The notes below the pieces were generated by a model. The model ran no database searches. It was not told the origin of the DNA and saw only the letters and a list, made by a program, of their open reading frames with translations. Shown here piece after piece: positions 12,396 through 24,649 of a DNA stretch of 64,000 bases. Within the stretch, counting starts at the first letter, position 1. Each line of letters starts with the position of its first letter. The stretch covers positions 2,294,001 to 2,358,000 of the forward strand of contig JAZKJV010008882.1 of the NCBI GenBank assembly GCA_037367405.1. The letters are read 5' to 3'. Origin of the DNA: Ottelia alismoides (lineage: Eukaryota > Streptophyta > Magnoliopsida > Alismatales > Hydrocharitaceae). The translations under genes and the position numbers were made by a program.

Positions 12396-15300
12396 TGATG
12401 AATACCCATTCATCACTCTTTATTCTTCTATTTTAGCTACAAAAACCTTTGCAAATACATGTAGATATGTGTAAATACCAATAATTACCAAAAGCATGCA
12501 TTGTGTAAAAACCTATAATTAGCATGTTTTTGTGCACAAAATAAAAGAATAAAGAGCAAAAAGAAAAAGAGGGAAATATTTAGAATAAATATTGAGCAAC
12601 CTAACCCAAGGGAGGGCTCAGCATGGGCCTGACCGCATAAAAGCCAAAGTAGAGGGAGATAGGAGCTCATGTGTATATATTTGTAAATACATAAAACTAT
12701 ATATTTTCCTCACCCAAAAATATACTTGTACATATTGTGTGTATATTCTATTAAAAACAAAATAAAAAGATAAAAAAATCAAAAAGATCAAAAACATCCT
12801 TCCTTCACCATGTGTATAAACCACACCCTTGTATTTATTTAACCCTGTAAATAAATTCATTTATTTTCTAAAATTTTTGTAAATATTCTTTGTTACATAT
12901 TGTGAATAAAATAAATAAAAAGACACAAAACAAAAATCAAATAAAAATCACAAAATGAAAAATACAAAAATACATTGTATAAATACCATGTGTATAAATG
13001 TATTCAACCATTTATTTCACCCTTGTATATAAGTAATAAAAATAAAATAAAAATATTCTTTTATTCCTCATTTCATGTTGTAAATAAATAAAATACAAAA
13101 TGAGCATAAAAATACCTAAAAATAACAAATAAAAAATCAAAAATAAAAAACCATATAGTGTACATATACCTATATATAGAGCTACCCTATTTTTATTTCC
13201 AAAAATTAATTAAAAATCACCAAAAAATAGAAAAAAATAAAAGAAAAATATTTCATGTTTTGAGTTTTCCTTAATTCGACCTATTTCTACCCTAAAAAAA
13301 TAAAACAAAAATAAAGCACACGTGGCCGCTCCTGATTGGGCCACGGGGGAATGTTGACCCCGGTCAACTCCCCCGCGCCTCCTTCCTTTTCTGGCCGTCG
13401 CGCGCCGCGTCTCCTTCCCCGATTTTTCCCACGCGCTCCAGGCTGTCACCCACTCAACCCCCGCGCCCGGACTCTTCGCCAGTCATCCCTCTCCCTCGCC
13501 GGATCTTCCGCCATCGAATCCATGCTTTCCTTTGCTGTCCTCACGCAACCCTAATCGCCCGGTCACATTATAAAACCATCACCTCCGCCGCCTCCGCGCC
13601 GCATCTTTGGCCCTTCTCTTCCTTCCCAGTGACCTCCATCGGCAAGGCGAGAGTGACAGCAAGCTTTTGCCCGTGTTGCAGTGAGGTGAGGGAGCGATAC
13701 CATCGATCCGGCGTGACCTCGCCGCCTTTGCTCCGCCGCCAGCGTCGAGCATCGAGCTTCAGGCCTTGACGCCCTTCGAAGCTACGACCCGGAGATAGCC
13801 CATCTCCACCACAGTCTCCAGCATCCACCAGGTAGCCGTAGTTCTTTTTAATTTAGCTTAATTTCCGATTACGCCCAAATTCCATCTCCGACGCACATCT
13901 TCGATTCCGGCCACCTCGCTTATCATCTCGATCATCCGACCATCTCATCACCTCCGCCGTACCCTCACGCACCTTCTTCACCCCTCCACACAACCCAGAT
14001 CGCACAGGATCTGGGAGTCGAGCTCCCTCGCCGTCGCTTCGCCGGAGCTCGTTCGCCACGCCGCACCGTCCACCTTCACGCCACCTAACCGGGTCGAGGC
14101 ACTTTGCCCTCGACCCGCGAAGCTTCTTGACCATTTTGCAGGTCCAAAGGGGGCGTCTGAGCCTCCTTCACAGTTCAGCCAGGAGCTTCGAGCCGCCAGG
14201 TCTCGCCGGAGCCCCTCAGGGCTCGGCTGGGCTCTTGGCCACCACCAGCAGCTGCGGGATCGTTCAGCGGAGCTTCTCCGACCTTCAGGCGCAGCTGAGG
14301 AGGGCGGATACACCTTCACGAGGCCGGCGAAGTTCGCCGGCCACCAGTTCTTCGAGGACCCTCCAGAGCCGTCCGATGCATCCTCTGCTCCAGATCTGAT
14401 CCTAGCCATCCATCTGTGGAGGAGCAGCGACCGTTGATCCACCCGAGGAGCGCATCTGGACCGTTGCAGCCGAGGAGAGAGGCACCCGAGCCCAGCACCG
14501 CTCGATCGTCCACGTGCCTCTTCCTTGGCCGTCGATCAGAGCCGAAGAGGAGAAGAGAGAAGAGGCGCCGCCATCCAGACCGTTCGATCACCCACGTGGC
14601 GCCTATCCAACCGTCGGCTATTAATAAAGGGGTAAATATCGTAGGCCCCCCTCGTAGTTTGTTATTTCCTGTTTAGTCCTGTAATTATTTTTAAAAACTT
14701 TTTAACGTTGGGTCATTTGCATTCTGGACCTCGCGCTTTATTGTATTTGCATTTATACCCCCGCCAGTAGAGACCCACGTGCGTCAGCACGTGTTTTGTT
14801 GGGTTATTTGCAATATATGCCTTGTAGTTCTGGATGTTTTGAATTGAATGAAATATTTTGGTTATTTGCATTTATACCCCTGTGAAGGCTGAATTGGCGC
14901 ATGTGCTTTTATTTCTTGGACTTTTTGCAACCTTGTCCCTGGGGTTTTGATACGTGTTATCAATAACCCCTAGGACTTGGTTTTTCTTACACTTAGGTCC
15001 CTGTGTGCCCCAGACACGTGCTTGGCATGTGATTTCTTGGGTATTTTGCACCAGGACCCCAGAACTTTTGGGTATTTGCACTTAGGTCCCTGTGCACAGT
15101 GCCCCACCTTTATTTTTGAATAAAATATCAAACGACCTCCAAATCCAATGAAATTTTGACACATGGCTCCTGCCATGGTGTAAGAATTTCTATGATTTTT
15201 TGGAGACATTTTGATTTCATTTATTATTTTTAAAAAATCAAAAACCCCTATTTTTGCTACTGTTTGACTTTAAAAATACCAAAAAAATATAAAAACTTCA

Positions 15301-16044
15301 CCAAAAATTCTAAAAAAATTAGGACTTGTTGTTTATTGGTTGTTTGATTTTCTAGCCAATTTTGGCTACTTTTCATCACTTAAAACCCATAAAAATTGAA
15401 AAACCCTTAAAAACTCATAAAAATTGTAGTAATTAAATTAAAAACCCAAAAATAATAATTAGGGTGCCTAAATTTTCCTTAATCCTCATAGATTACAGGA
15501 AAATTACCTCCAAGGTTGATTGAAACTCTTAAATATTTTATTTTCGAGTTTGTAACCTTGCTGGACAGTACCTATTCTTTGTTGCATTGTTTGATTTTTA
15601 ATAATTAATTTACCCATTAGAAAAATTCCAAAAATTCACCAAAAACAGTAAAAAACCTAAAAAACATAAAAACCAATTTTCCTTAATTTTTGCATCATTT
15701 TTGTGAGTTGTATAAATTGTTGAAGTCCCCTTGCATTCACGTTCTTTCATTTTCTCATTAATTAAAAAATCTAAAAAAAATACAAAAACAAATAAAAACC
15801 AAAAAGAAGATTCTTCTGGACTCTTGACTACATCGTAGGCCGCAAGGCCAATCTGTGCTCCTTGTGTTCGACCCTGGGAGCTATACCAGGTTAAACCTAT
15901 AGCAGACCGCTCTTTCTTGTGCTTGCTTGATTTTATCTTATTTGAGTGGTTATTTTTCTGGATTGACACGTTCTGAGTGACTGAGGACAACGACATTGTG
16001 ATTTATTTTCCACCTCGGTTTCTCTCTTGATTTTCGTGCGATCA
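12396..16044 (+). repeat. 5' LTR of the Athila element (3649 bp)
   Basis: The LTR begins TGATGAATACCC and ends GTGCGATCA. The AT-rich U3 (12396-13320) is followed by a GC-rich region (13320-14640) and an AT-rich U5. The GC-rich block throws up overlapping frames of 90-154 codons on both strands (13853-14676). None resembles a protein family, and they repeat exactly in the 3' LTR, so I treat them as non-coding. It is the better-quality copy of the pair. Confidence 0.93.
13569..13575 (+). promoter_or_regulatory. TATA box of the Athila 5' LTR
   Basis: TATAAAA lies at the AT-rich to GC-rich transition of the LTR, the expected position for the U3/R boundary. Transcription would start near 13600. 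The equivalent box in the 3' LTR is at 27385-27391. Confidence 0.6.
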
Positions 16045-16047
16045 GAA

Positions 16048-16065
16048 TGGCGCCGTTGCCGGGGA
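16048..16065 (+). promoter_or_regulatory. Primer-binding site, complementary to tRNA-Asp
   Basis: TGGCGCCGTTGCCGGGGA starts 3 bases after the LTR end. It is an exact 18-base complement of the plant tRNA-Asp(GUC) 3' end including CCA, as I recall that tRNA. Asp primers are typical of Athila-group elements. Confidence 0.9.
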
Positions 16066-17244
16066 GCACGGCTTTGTAGTCATTTGTCCATATTTTCTCT
16101 CTACATTATAACTGTTTTCTGACACTTTCTCTTTCTCATTTTTTGTGCGAGGTACTGCTTGGAACTTGGAGTACATTTTTTGAGGACCCGCACGGGAAGA
16201 AGAGCAGGAAGAGAGAGAGAGGAGAAGAAATTTTCATTTCAGAGAGAGAGAGAACATTATTCTTGTTGTAATAATTTAGGATTTGGACTCTTGGACATTC
16301 TTGGACATTTGTAACTTAGCGGGTCTGTTTCGCTGAGCACCGGTGTGCTCGGGGGACCCATTTGGATTTTCGCGGCTTTTATCGTGGTTTTCATAGCTAG
16401 CTGCCTTTTCCGGTGTTTCTCGCGGTTTTAGCCCCTAGACATAGGAATTTTGATTGATTGTGACGTAGATTTTTAAGGCCAAACACCTAATAGAATATCT
16501 GTTCCTATAGAACGTAATTGGACCTTAATAAAATTCATTGAAAAAGTTAGTTTAATTGAATTTGAGACCACGTGCCGTGAGGAGTCACATACAGCGCTGG
16601 CAGGACCCGTTGTGGCGGGCACCGAGTGACTCCCAAGATCGGACTCCGGACTCAATTCGATTAGCTAACTATTGTTCTTCACGATCAATAGAAATTGCTT
16701 GTCTAAGGCCGGTTTTTCCCGCTGCACCATTTAGGTAGTTTCATTCTGTCTTTAAATTCTGCGCGGATCACTTGCATGTAGAGTGCTGGAGACAAGGTAC
16801 GCATTTCTTTCTCTGCATGCATCATTGATTTCTCCGCGCATCGGCTTTTTCGTCTTCTCCCTCTGTTTTTGACTTAATCATCAGGAGAACCGGAAAAACC
16901 GTTAGGCCGCTTGTATTTATATTGAAAAATATATTTAAAAAGAAAAACACAAAAAATTGGGACTGGATAACATTATTGACCCTAAAAGACACTCACAAAT
17001 TAAAAATTTGTCTTGGGGAGAGCAACCCCCTCATTGTTTGGTTTGATTGTGCGAGAGAGTGACCCGAACACTAGGTAAAGCCCTCCGGTGCTCATCTCGA
17101 CTGATTACCGACTCTTCTGTGCGGGACAGTCGGTTGAGAGAGTATCGGGTATCCTAACAGGTCACGATTAAGCGCTCTGATATCTTGTATGTTCACCAAA
17201 TAAAATTGACAAGATAAATTGACCGATCTTTCACGGTCTTCACA
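16066..17244 (+). other. Untranslated leader of the Athila element
   Basis: This 1.2-kb stretch lies between the PBS and gag. It has a purine-rich GAGAGA tract near 16205-16255 and no credible frame. It presumably carries packaging and dimerisation signals, but none can be proved by eye. Confidence 0.6.
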
Positions 17245-20200
17245 TTGTGTTGCGTTGGTGAACCGGGGGTTTGCTTGCGATCATATTTTCTCCAGATCCC
17301 ATCCGCCCAACTCGCCAAGATCAAGATGATGGGTAGACGATCTCTTAGGCAGCCTCTGGCTGCACCGCTTTCAGGCGCGTCTACTCCATCATCTAGGTTG
17401 GCCCGTGAGAGTCAAGACCAGCTCTCCGGGCCCGAGTTCGAATCCACCCTGTTCCCCCTCGATCCCCTTTCTTCTGCTACTGAGAGACATGAGCCCGAGG
17501 AGAGACGAATTCATTTGACTGAACCTGAGTTAGGCTCTTCTGATTTTGCAGACATACCTATGGCTGGAGCCGGTAGTTCAGACGATCGCCAGCCCGAACA
17601 CTTTGTCTTAGACCAGGGGGCGATTAACTCCACCCTGATCGCGTCCTTAGAGACAGTCCAGAACCAGTTACGCGATCAGGGAGCTTTCATGATCGAGATG
17701 AGGAGGGAGTTGGAGAGACTCCGAAGAGAGCGAGAAGAGCCGAGCGAGCCGGAGGACATTCCTGACGCTGATGCAGAGGCAGCAGCCGCAGCAGCAGCCG
17801 CCGCAGCAGCGGCAGCCGCCGCCGCAGCACGACCGATGCGGGAGCTTCACAACCCTGGATCTACACTGATGCACCAATGGGTGGTGATTCCTGCTATCGT
17901 GGGGGATTTCAAGTTCCCTCCGAACACCCTGCAGATGCTTCCGCATTTTCACGGACTCGCCACTGAGGAACCCCACCTCCATCTCCAGGAGTTTCTGATG
18001 ATCTGCAGCACTGTCCACGACCGTCGTGTGGACCAAGATACGATTCGAATGATGGCCTTCCCTTTTTCACTGGCAGATAGAGCAGCCTCCTGGCTGAAAC
18101 ATCTAGGGAAGTTTGTGTACACCTGGGATCAACTCCGCACCGAGTACTTGAACAAGTACTATCCACTCGGGCGGACAAATGCAGCAAGGTCCCTGATCAA
18201 CAACTTCTCCATGCTCCCTAACGAGCAATTTCACGAGGCATGGGAGAGGTTCAGAGAGCTTCTAGACAGATGCCCACACCACGACATTTCGAAGCCGAAC
18301 CTAGTTCAGAGCTTCTTCAGTGGGCTGACACCAGAGCTTCAGGGACTGGTGAATGCTTCTTGCGGCGGGTCCTACTTTGCCAAGGACCACAACCAAGTCT
18401 GGGCCATCTTTGAGGAGATGTCCGAGAATTACATGGTGATGTCCCAGACTCGGTTGTACACACAGAGAGTTCAGCCGCCAGGACCCGTGCAGTATCAGCG
18501 GATAGCATGGGTTGATGCAGGTCCTTCCAGTTCGTCCACAGTTGCAGCCGCACAGGCAGAGTCGGCCGCTGCGGACATGGGGATTATTAGTGAGAAGTTG
18601 GACCGCATGGAGATCATAGAGAAGAAGCAGTGCCAGGGCATAACTCAGATGGAAGAAATGGCACAGACTCTGAGCGACATGAAGACCCAGCTCTTGTGTC
18701 TTCAGGAGGCACAGACGGCTCCTCAGCCCCGTCTTCTGTCGCGAGGCGATTCCGGTGGCAGCCGCAGCTCGTCCCAGCGCTCCAGCTCCTTGCAGCAGCC
18801 TAGACAAGTTCACCTTGTACAGGCGGAGCCATACCAGCAGCAGCAGCCTTCTTACCAGGCACCACCATCTCCAGACTTGCAGATGGTGGTATATCAGCCG
18901 GATCAGCCTCTGGATGTACTCCCACCCGCCCCTTATGATGCGGAACCGTTGATGGATGTCAACGGTATTTGGTATGACCGGCCTCAACCTGGAATCCGAC
19001 GAGACCATCCCGGATTCAGGTGGGGGAATGGGGGTAACCAACCCCAACAGCAGCCAGCCGGTCAGGGAGGGCAGTACTCCCAGCAGAGGGATCACCAGCA
19101 GCACCCAGCACACCAGCCATCATCATTCGTATCTCGTCCCTATCAGCAGCAGGGACAGTATTGGAGACGTGAGCAGCAGGCTCACCAGCAGCAGCATGCA
19201 TCCTCTTACCCCTCTCACCTGCAGCAGCAGGTCCAGCAGCCTCATTACCAGAGAGGCAACCCGTCGGGCTCCCATGAGAGCCCCGCCATGGATGATTTAG
19301 CCCGCCTCTTCACAGAGCAGCAGGCTACATTTAGACGGGAGATGGACGAGTTCCGCCAGGAGATGCGGGACCTGATGAGAGGGAAGGCCGCCATTCCTGC
19401 ACAGATCGAGCCGAATCCGAATAATTTGAAGAGGAAATCTGAGCAGGTAGTTCACACTGACCCTACCACTTCTAGTGACTCATTTGATGTTATCTCGTCG
19501 GATTTATTTGATGCTGATTTTGTCACACTTAGGAGCGGTAGAAGACCAGCAGGAGGCGCCTCATCTGAGCGACAACTCGAGGATCCATCTAGAGCGCCAG
19601 ATGAGGAAGAGGAGAGCGGTACTGAAGCCGCACATCATGATGAGGGTGGTACTGATGCCACCCGAGATGCTGATTCACCCGGCGGTACTGAGGCCGCCAT
19701 TTCACCACATAGAGGAGGTGGTACTGACGCCACCAGGAGAGCCGAGCCAGCCAGCGGTACTGAGGCCGCAAGACGTCTAGTAGTGGAGCCAGCCAGAGGT
19801 GGTACTGAGGCCACCAACATTTATTCTGATAGACATGTTGTCTTTCCTCGTTTGAATGTATCTCGGAACTCTGATTTGAATAAAGGAAAAGGTTTAGTTT
19901 ATTCTGATCCTACTGTGATGAATGATGTTTGTGAGGATCCAGTCATTGAATCATCTAGACCTATTCCTAGTCCTTCATCTGAGAAGGACCCTGTGATCCC
20001 CTTTCCTAGAGCCCTTGAGTTGGGGAAGGGGAAGAAAAAAGAAAAAGACCCAAAAAAGAGAGAGCAGGAGGAGTTCAGCCAGAGCATGATAGACCGATTT
20101 CACATCCAGCTGACCCTCAATGAGGCTTTGCAGCACATTCCTCTTCTTCAGAGATCCCTAAGAGATAGGACCACAGTCAGGAGGAAGAAGAGGAACAAGA

Positions 20201-23200
20201 CCGCAGAAATTCATGTGCTAACCAAGGCCACGTGTTACGCGATCCAGAACCATCTGCCGACTAAGAGGCCAGATTTAGGGGCCCCGTATGTCAGATGTCA
20301 GATTAGTGAGCAAAAGTTCGACCGCACTCTATTAGATAGCGGATCGTCGATCAACCTTCTTCCGGCAGCCCTTCTCGACCACTTAGAGTTGGGCACTCTT
20401 GTACAGAGCAGGACATACCTTCAGTTTGCTGATCGGTCTGTCAAGAGGCCAAAGGGGTTGTTGCGAGACGTTGTCGTCACGATTCAGGGTTTGCAATTCC
20501 CCGTGGACTTTGTCGTACTGGACATGGAGACCCCTGACTCGTTGACCGATTCCCCCATCATCCTCGGTCGCCCGTTCTTGGCCACAGCCAAAGCAGTGAC
20601 TGACCATGACAGTGGGAAGGTATACTTTCGCGTCCAGGGCGAGAGTATACAAATAGAGACGGTTAAGGACCACAGAGCCAGATCCAGATCCCGCTCACAT
20701 AGCAGTACAGATTCAGAGCAGCTGACAGACATAGAGCCAGACATCCACCAGGACTGTGATTTTGTGATCACAGATGATGAGGCAGCTTGGGCAGATCCTG
20801 CAGCACAGACCATCCTCTCATATTCAGCCACAGCTGATACAGAGATGATAGCAGAGGATAGTCTGGAGAGCACAGCCCTGGTTCAGGATACTATTGAGTC
20901 AGCAGAATCGGACCTTGATCGCGACACGATTTTCAGTGATGGTGGTACTGAGGCCACCCTGCTCTATGGTGGTGCTGATGCCACCTTGTTCTCCAGTGGT
21001 ACTGATGCCACTGAGTCTGAGATAGATCCCTCGGATTCAGAATCTGATTGGGCAGATTGTGATGATCAGATGCCAGATCTGGATCCACTTGAGCCTACAG
21101 ATGAGGAGGAGGTAGAGGCAGATCAGACCAGAGACAATGTAGAGGACCCGCCTTCCCCCGATCCAGTTTGTGAGAGTTCTTTATCATTCTCCCAGGCAAA
21201 TTTGGCAGAATTATCCGCATACACACATCTTCTTCAGAAACCAGATTTGCCAGCACCCAGCTGTCCAGAGCTAAAGCCGCTCCCTACTTCGCTGAAGTAT
21301 AGATTCCTTGCGGGAAAGTCTGAGATGTACCCAGTCATCATCTCTGCAGATCTGACTGGAGAACAAGAATCCCGTCTGATGGAGGTTCTTGAAAAGAACC
21401 GCAAGGCAATTGGATGGAGCGTAGCAGATCTCCATGGGATCAGTCCCTCATTGTGCTCCCACCATATCTATCTTGAGGAAGGGGCGAAGCCGTCGCGTGA
21501 GTTCCAGCGGCGACTGAACCCCAACCTAAGAGAGGTTGTTATGAAGGAAATATCCAAATGGTGGAGTGCAGATTTTATTTATCCCATTTCCGACTCCAAG
21601 TGGGTCAGCCCCTTGCATGTGGTGCCCAAGAAGACGGGCATCACGACTGTGATCAGTGAGTCGGGAGAGGAGATTGCTACACGAGTACCCACCTCTTGGC
21701 GTGTCTGTGTTGACTACAGGAGACTCAACCAGGCCACCAAGAAGGACCATTTCCCCCTGCCTTTTATTGACCAGATCATAGAGAGACTGGCAGGGAAGAG
21801 CCATTACTGCTTCCTAGATGGGTACTCGGGCTACAACCAGGTGGCCATCGCTCCTGAGGATCAGGAGAAGACCACCTTTACCTGTCCCTTCGGTACTTAC
21901 GCCTTTCGACGCATGCCATTCGGGCTATGTAACGCCCCTGCGACTTTTCAGAGATGCATGCTGTCAATCTTTTCGGACATGGTAGGGGAGTGCTTGGAGG
22001 TCTTCATGGACGACTTCTCGGTTTACGGCGACGGTTTCGATTCCTGTCTTGAGTGCCTAGACCGAGTGCTCCAGCGATGTATTGCTACCCGCTTGGTTCT
22101 GTCTTGGGAGAAGAGTCACTTTATGGTGACTCAAGGGACGGTGCTTGGCCACATCATCTCCAACAGAGGCATGGAGGTTGATCCGGCCAAGGTCGATGTC
22201 ATTAGGAAACTCACACCGCCGTCCAATCTGAAGCAGTTACGGTCATTTCTGGGGCACGTTGGTTTTTATAGGAGATTCATTCATGATTTCAGCAAGATTG
22301 CCCGACCGTTAACTGACCTCTTGACGAAAGACACCGAGTTCCTTGTTGATGACAAGTGTCTTTCGTCCTTTGAGACTCTCCAGCAGTGCGTTATTGAGGC
22401 TCCTGTCCTTCAGCCGCCTGATTGGTCTCTCCCATTCGAGATCATGACGGACGCCTCTGATTTTGCCGTAGGGGCCGTGCTAGGACAGAGGAGGGATGGA
22501 GTACCATTTGCCATACACTATGCTAGCCGCACATTGGATTCCGCCCAGCGGAATTATACAGTCACAGAGAAGGAGATGCTAGCAGTAGTGTTTGCCCTAG
22601 ATAAATTCAGATCATATATCATTGGATCTAGAGTGACCTTGTACACAGATCACACCGCCATCAGGTACCTCATGTCAAAGAAGGATGCCAAGGCCAGACT
22701 TACTAGATGGATCCTTCTACTCCAGGAGTTCGACATTGAGATCAAAGATAAACCTGGAGTCAAGAATGTGGTGGCGGACCATTTATCCCGATTAGAGCAG
22801 CCTGAGGAGACAGAGCAGATTGATCCCATTTGTGATACCTTCCCAGACGAGGCGATCCTTGCTATCGCCTCACTCCCATGGTACGCCGATATTGTGAACT
22901 TTCTCGTTGCTGGGAAAGTCCCACAAGATTGGCCCAAGCAGAAGATTGAGACCTTCCTTGCGAAGGCAAAGTCCTACCACTGGGAGGATCCCATCCTTTA
23001 CCACGAAGGAGGGGATAGCATCTGGCGTCGGTGTATTCCTCAGGAGGAGCATCATAGTGTCCTCACTTACTGCCACAAGCTTGAGGCAGGAGGACATCAT
23101 TCTGGGAGGAGAACGGCACAGAAAGTGCTCCAATCCGGCTTGTGGTGGCCTACACTCTTCAAGGACTCTGATGAGTTCGTGAAGAGGTGTACTGACTGTC

Positions 23201-23412
23201 AGAGGATGGGCACTTGTGGACAACGTGATATGATGCCGATGCAGCCCATTCACTTCTGTGAGGTTTTTGACGCATGGGGCATCGATTTCATGGGTCCATT
23301 CCCTAAGAGTCAGGGATTTGAGTACATTCTGTTGGCCGTAGATTATGTTAGTCGTTGGGTTGAGGCTATCCCCGCCCGAGCCGCAGATGCGAAGACAGTT
23401 TGCAGATTTTGA
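17245..23412 (+). CDS. Athila gag-pol polyprotein (gag, protease, RT, RNase H, N-terminal integrase)
   Basis: This is one 2055-codon frame. The likely true start is Met28 or Met29 (17326/17329, MMGRRS). Residue numbers follow the first Met. An Ala tract lies at about 176-195. A retrotransposon gag domain lies at about 219-399 ([23 protein letters not shown]). A Q/H-rich linker (about 500-670) stands where a zinc knuckle might be expected; I see no CCHC. The aspartic protease has LLDSGSSIN with Asp1031. RT runs from about 1450 ([11 protein letters not shown]) with catalytic FMDDFS near 1588. RNase H begins near 1732 ([11 protein letters not shown]). The integrase HHCC zinc region is at about 1940-1990, and the first catalytic Asp is in GIDFMGPF. 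The frame then ends at CRF-stop, 36 residues into the core domain, because of a frameshift near 23398. The remainder follows in another frame. Confidence 0.9.
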   Translation: MCCVGEPGVCLRSYFLQIPSAQLAKIKMMGRRSLRQPLAAPLSGASTPSSRLARESQDQLSGPEFESTLFPLDPLSSATERHEPEERRIHLTEPELGSSDFADIPMAGAGSSDDRQPEHFVLDQGAINSTLIASLETVQNQLRDQGAFMIEMRRELERLRREREEPSEPEDIPDADAEAAAAAAAAAAAAAAAAARPMRELHNPGSTLMHQWVVIPAIVGDFKFPPNTLQMLPHFHGLATEEPHLHLQEFLMICSTVHDRRVDQDTIRMMAFPFSLADRAASWLKHLGKFVYTWDQLRTEYLNKYYPLGRTNAARSLINNFSMLPNEQFHEAWERFRELLDRCPHHDISKPNLVQSFFSGLTPELQGLVNASCGGSYFAKDHNQVWAIFEEMSENYMVMSQTRLYTQRVQPPGPVQYQRIAWVDAGPSSSSTVAAAQAESAAADMGIISEKLDRMEIIEKKQCQGITQMEEMAQTLSDMKTQLLCLQEAQTAPQPRLLSRGDSGGSRSSSQRSSSLQQPRQVHLVQAEPYQQQQPSYQAPPSPDLQMVVYQPDQPLDVLPPAPYDAEPLMDVNGIWYDRPQPGIRRDHPGFRWGNGGNQPQQQPAGQGGQYSQQRDHQQHPAHQPSSFVSRPYQQQGQYWRREQQAHQQQHASSYPSHLQQQVQQPHYQRGNPSGSHESPAMDDLARLFTEQQATFRREMDEFRQEMRDLMRGKAAIPAQIEPNPNNLKRKSEQVVHTDPTTSSDSFDVISSDLFDADFVTLRSGRRPAGGASSERQLEDPSRAPDEEEESGTEAAHHDEGGTDATRDADSPGGTEAAISPHRGGGTDATRRAEPASGTEAARRLVVEPARGGTEATNIYSDRHVVFPRLNVSRNSDLNKGKGLVYSDPTVMNDVCEDPVIESSRPIPSPSSEKDPVIPFPRALELGKGKKKEKDPKKREQEEFSQSMIDRFHIQLTLNEALQHIPLLQRSLRDRTTVRRKKRNKTAEIHVLTKATCYAIQNHLPTKRPDLGAPYVRCQISEQKFDRTLLDSGSSINLLPAALLDHLELGTLVQSRTYLQFADRSVKRPKGLLRDVVVTIQGLQFPVDFVVLDMETPDSLTDSPIILGRPFLATAKAVTDHDSGKVYFRVQGESIQIETVKDHRARSRSRSHSSTDSEQLTDIEPDIHQDCDFVITDDEAAWADPAAQTILSYSATADTEMIAEDSLESTALVQDTIESAESDLDRDTIFSDGGTEATLLYGGADATLFSSGTDATESEIDPSDSESDWADCDDQMPDLDPLEPTDEEEVEADQTRDNVEDPPSPDPVCESSLSFSQANLAELSAYTHLLQKPDLPAPSCPELKPLPTSLKYRFLAGKSEMYPVIISADLTGEQESRLMEVLEKNRKAIGWSVADLHGISPSLCSHHIYLEEGAKPSREFQRRLNPNLREVVMKEISKWWSADFIYPISDSKWVSPLHVVPKKTGITTVISESGEEIATRVPTSWRVCVDYRRLNQATKKDHFPLPFIDQIIERLAGKSHYCFLDGYSGYNQVAIAPEDQEKTTFTCPFGTYAFRRMPFGLCNAPATFQRCMLSIFSDMVGECLEVFMDDFSVYGDGFDSCLECLDRVLQRCIATRLVLSWEKSHFMVTQGTVLGHIISNRGMEVDPAKVDVIRKLTPPSNLKQLRSFLGHVGFYRRFIHDFSKIARPLTDLLTKDTEFLVDDKCLSSFETLQQCVIEAPVLQPPDWSLPFEIMTDASDFAVGAVLGQRRDGVPFAIHYASRTLDSAQRNYTVTEKEMLAVVFALDKFRSYIIGSRVTLYTDHTAIRYLMSKKDAKARLTRWILLLQEFDIEIKDKPGVKNVVADHLSRLEQPEETEQIDPICDTFPDEAILAIASLPWYADIVNFLVAGKVPQDWPKQKIETFLAKAKSYHWEDPILYHEGGDSIWRRCIPQEEHHSVLTYCHKLEAGGHHSGRRTAQKVLQSGLWWPTLFKDSDEFVKRCTDCQRMGTCGQRDMMPMQPIHFCEVFDAWGIDFMGPFPKSQGFEYILLAVDYVSRWVEAIPARAADAKTVCRF
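19612..19820 (+). repeat. GGTDAT/SGTEAA repeat cluster, six copies, in gag-pol
   Basis: The core GGTACTGAGGCC and its variants (GGTACTGATGCC, GGTACTGACGCC) recur at about 19617, 19645, 19682, 19720, 19753 and 19802. They encode GGT(D/E)A(T/A) in acidic linkers between gag and protease. The best copies have the DNA form GGTGGTACTGAGGCCACC, whose ends GGTGG/CCACC are inverted repeats and could form a small RNA hairpin. Spacing is irregular (26-46 bp), so this is not a simple satellite. Confidence 0.8.
20938..21012 (+). repeat. Second GGTDAT repeat cluster, three copies
   Basis: Three further copies lie between protease and RT, at about 20941, 20971 and 20997. One has the variant GGTGCTGATGCC. 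They sit in frame in an acidic linker, like the first cluster. The protease domain thus lies between two patches of the same motif. Confidence 0.8.
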
Positions 23413-24158
23413 AGAAGAACATCATCATGCGGTTCGGGGTTCCACGAGTTCTGATTTCTGATGGGGGGTCTCATTTCATCAACGACCAGGTGAAGGCACT
23501 TGCTAGAGAGTTCGGCATAGACCATCGTGTTGCTACACCATACCATCCACAGACAAATGGTCTAGCTGAGGTGTCGAATAGGGAGATCAAGAATATTTTG
23601 CAGAAAGTCGTCCGCCCTGACCGAAAGAATTGGTCACAGCTTTTGGACTCGGTCTTGTGGGCATATCGGACTTCTTTCAAGACTCCATTGGGTACATCTC
23701 CCTTTCGCCTCGTTTATGGCAAGCCCTGTCACCTACCAGTTGAGCTGAGGCACAAGTCACTTTGGGCAGTTACAGACATATTAATGGATCCAAATGGTAT
23801 AGGAGACCAGAGGAGGGCAGAGTTAGCCGCCTTGGAAGAGCTTAGAGATGCAGCTTTCTCAAACAGCCTCCATTATAAGGAGAAAGTCAAAGAGTGGCAC
23901 GATTCTCATATCAGCCACAAACATTTTGAGATTGGACAGAAAGTATGGCTGTTTGATGCAAGGCTTAGATTATTTCCAGGGAAGCTACAGAGCAAATGGA
24001 AAGGACCCTATTTGGTCAGAAAGGTACACGATAACGGTAGCATTGATATATCTGAGTTATCTTCTGAGAGTACCTTCCGAGTGAACGGCCAGCGGCTCAA
24101 ACCATTTCTAGATCATGAGCCGCGGGACGTTATTATTGCTGCTATTCATTTTGCGTGA
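23413..24158 (+). pseudogene. Athila integrase, C-terminal part in a shifted frame
   Basis: This is the continuation of the catalytic core after the frameshift. It contains the second acidic residue in LISDGGSHFIN, then HPQTNGLAEVSNREIKN with the catalytic Glu. The integrase C-terminal domain follows (GQKVWLFDARLRLFPGKLQSKWKGPYLV), ending at the 24158 stop. There is no chromodomain afterwards. The frame relation to the upstream pol is +2, which one missing or extra base near 23398 would explain. Everything on either side is intact. The break is therefore either a single recent mutation or a sequencing error. Confidence 0.85.
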
Positions 24159-24289
24159 GATGTGGTCCTTTGACTCACATCTTTTACATCTCACGCCCGA
24201 TTTTCACTGTTCCTCCGCCTGTATAGATCCAGTTGTCCATATCATTCTATTCTTTAGTCCCACATCCCGTCTCTCATCTTATGATTATG

Positions 24290-24645
24290 CTATACTTAGG
24301 GTGTACTTTACCCTAAGTATAGGGGGGATGTAGGACCTGCGAGTATTCTTTTCATTCGTTCTGCTCTTGTTTTTGCTGCCTATACTTAGGGATATTTTAC
24401 CCTAAGTATAGGGGGGGCAGATTCTGTATCTTCTTCACTCGGCTTTCCCTTCATGTACAGCTTTCTATACTTAGGATTAGTTAATCCTAAGTATAGGGGG
24501 AAACCACCGAGTTCCTCTCATTCTATTCATTTATTCGTTTCTGTACTTAGCCATTCCTTTTCACTTCCCTTTTACTAAGCACGAGTTATGTCTTCTTCAT
24601 CGCTCTTGATCACTCTGAGGACATCGTTCGAGCTAAGTATAGGGG
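24290..24645 (+). repeat. Array of hairpin plus G-tract units after pol
   Basis: Three units share a perfect hairpin followed by a G-run. Arms CTATACTTAGGG/CCCTAAGTATAG lie at 24290-24301/24311-24322 and again at 24380-24391/24400-24411. A longer pair, CTATACTTAGGATTA with its complement, lies at 24465-24479/24482-24496. A fourth, wider unit uses 24541-24551 and 24632-24642 with one mismatch. Each right arm ends AAGTATAGGGGG, a near-copy of the true polypurine tract AAGCATAGGGGGG at 26197-26209. The units may act as extra plus-strand priming sites or as RNA structure; the role is inferred. Confidence 0.8.
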
Positions 24646-24649
24646 GGTG

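Noticed and set aside
13853..14676. Overlapping 90-154 codon frames on both strands in the Athila LTR (repeated at 27670-28493)
   Set aside because: They lie in the GC-rich LTR body, occur in both LTRs, overlap on opposite strands and show no protein family. GC-rich DNA has few stop codons by chance.
24290..24645. CRISPR-like array
   Set aside because: Repeats are few, have variable spacing, and lie in a plant retrotransposon. They are palindromic PPT-like units, not CRISPR.
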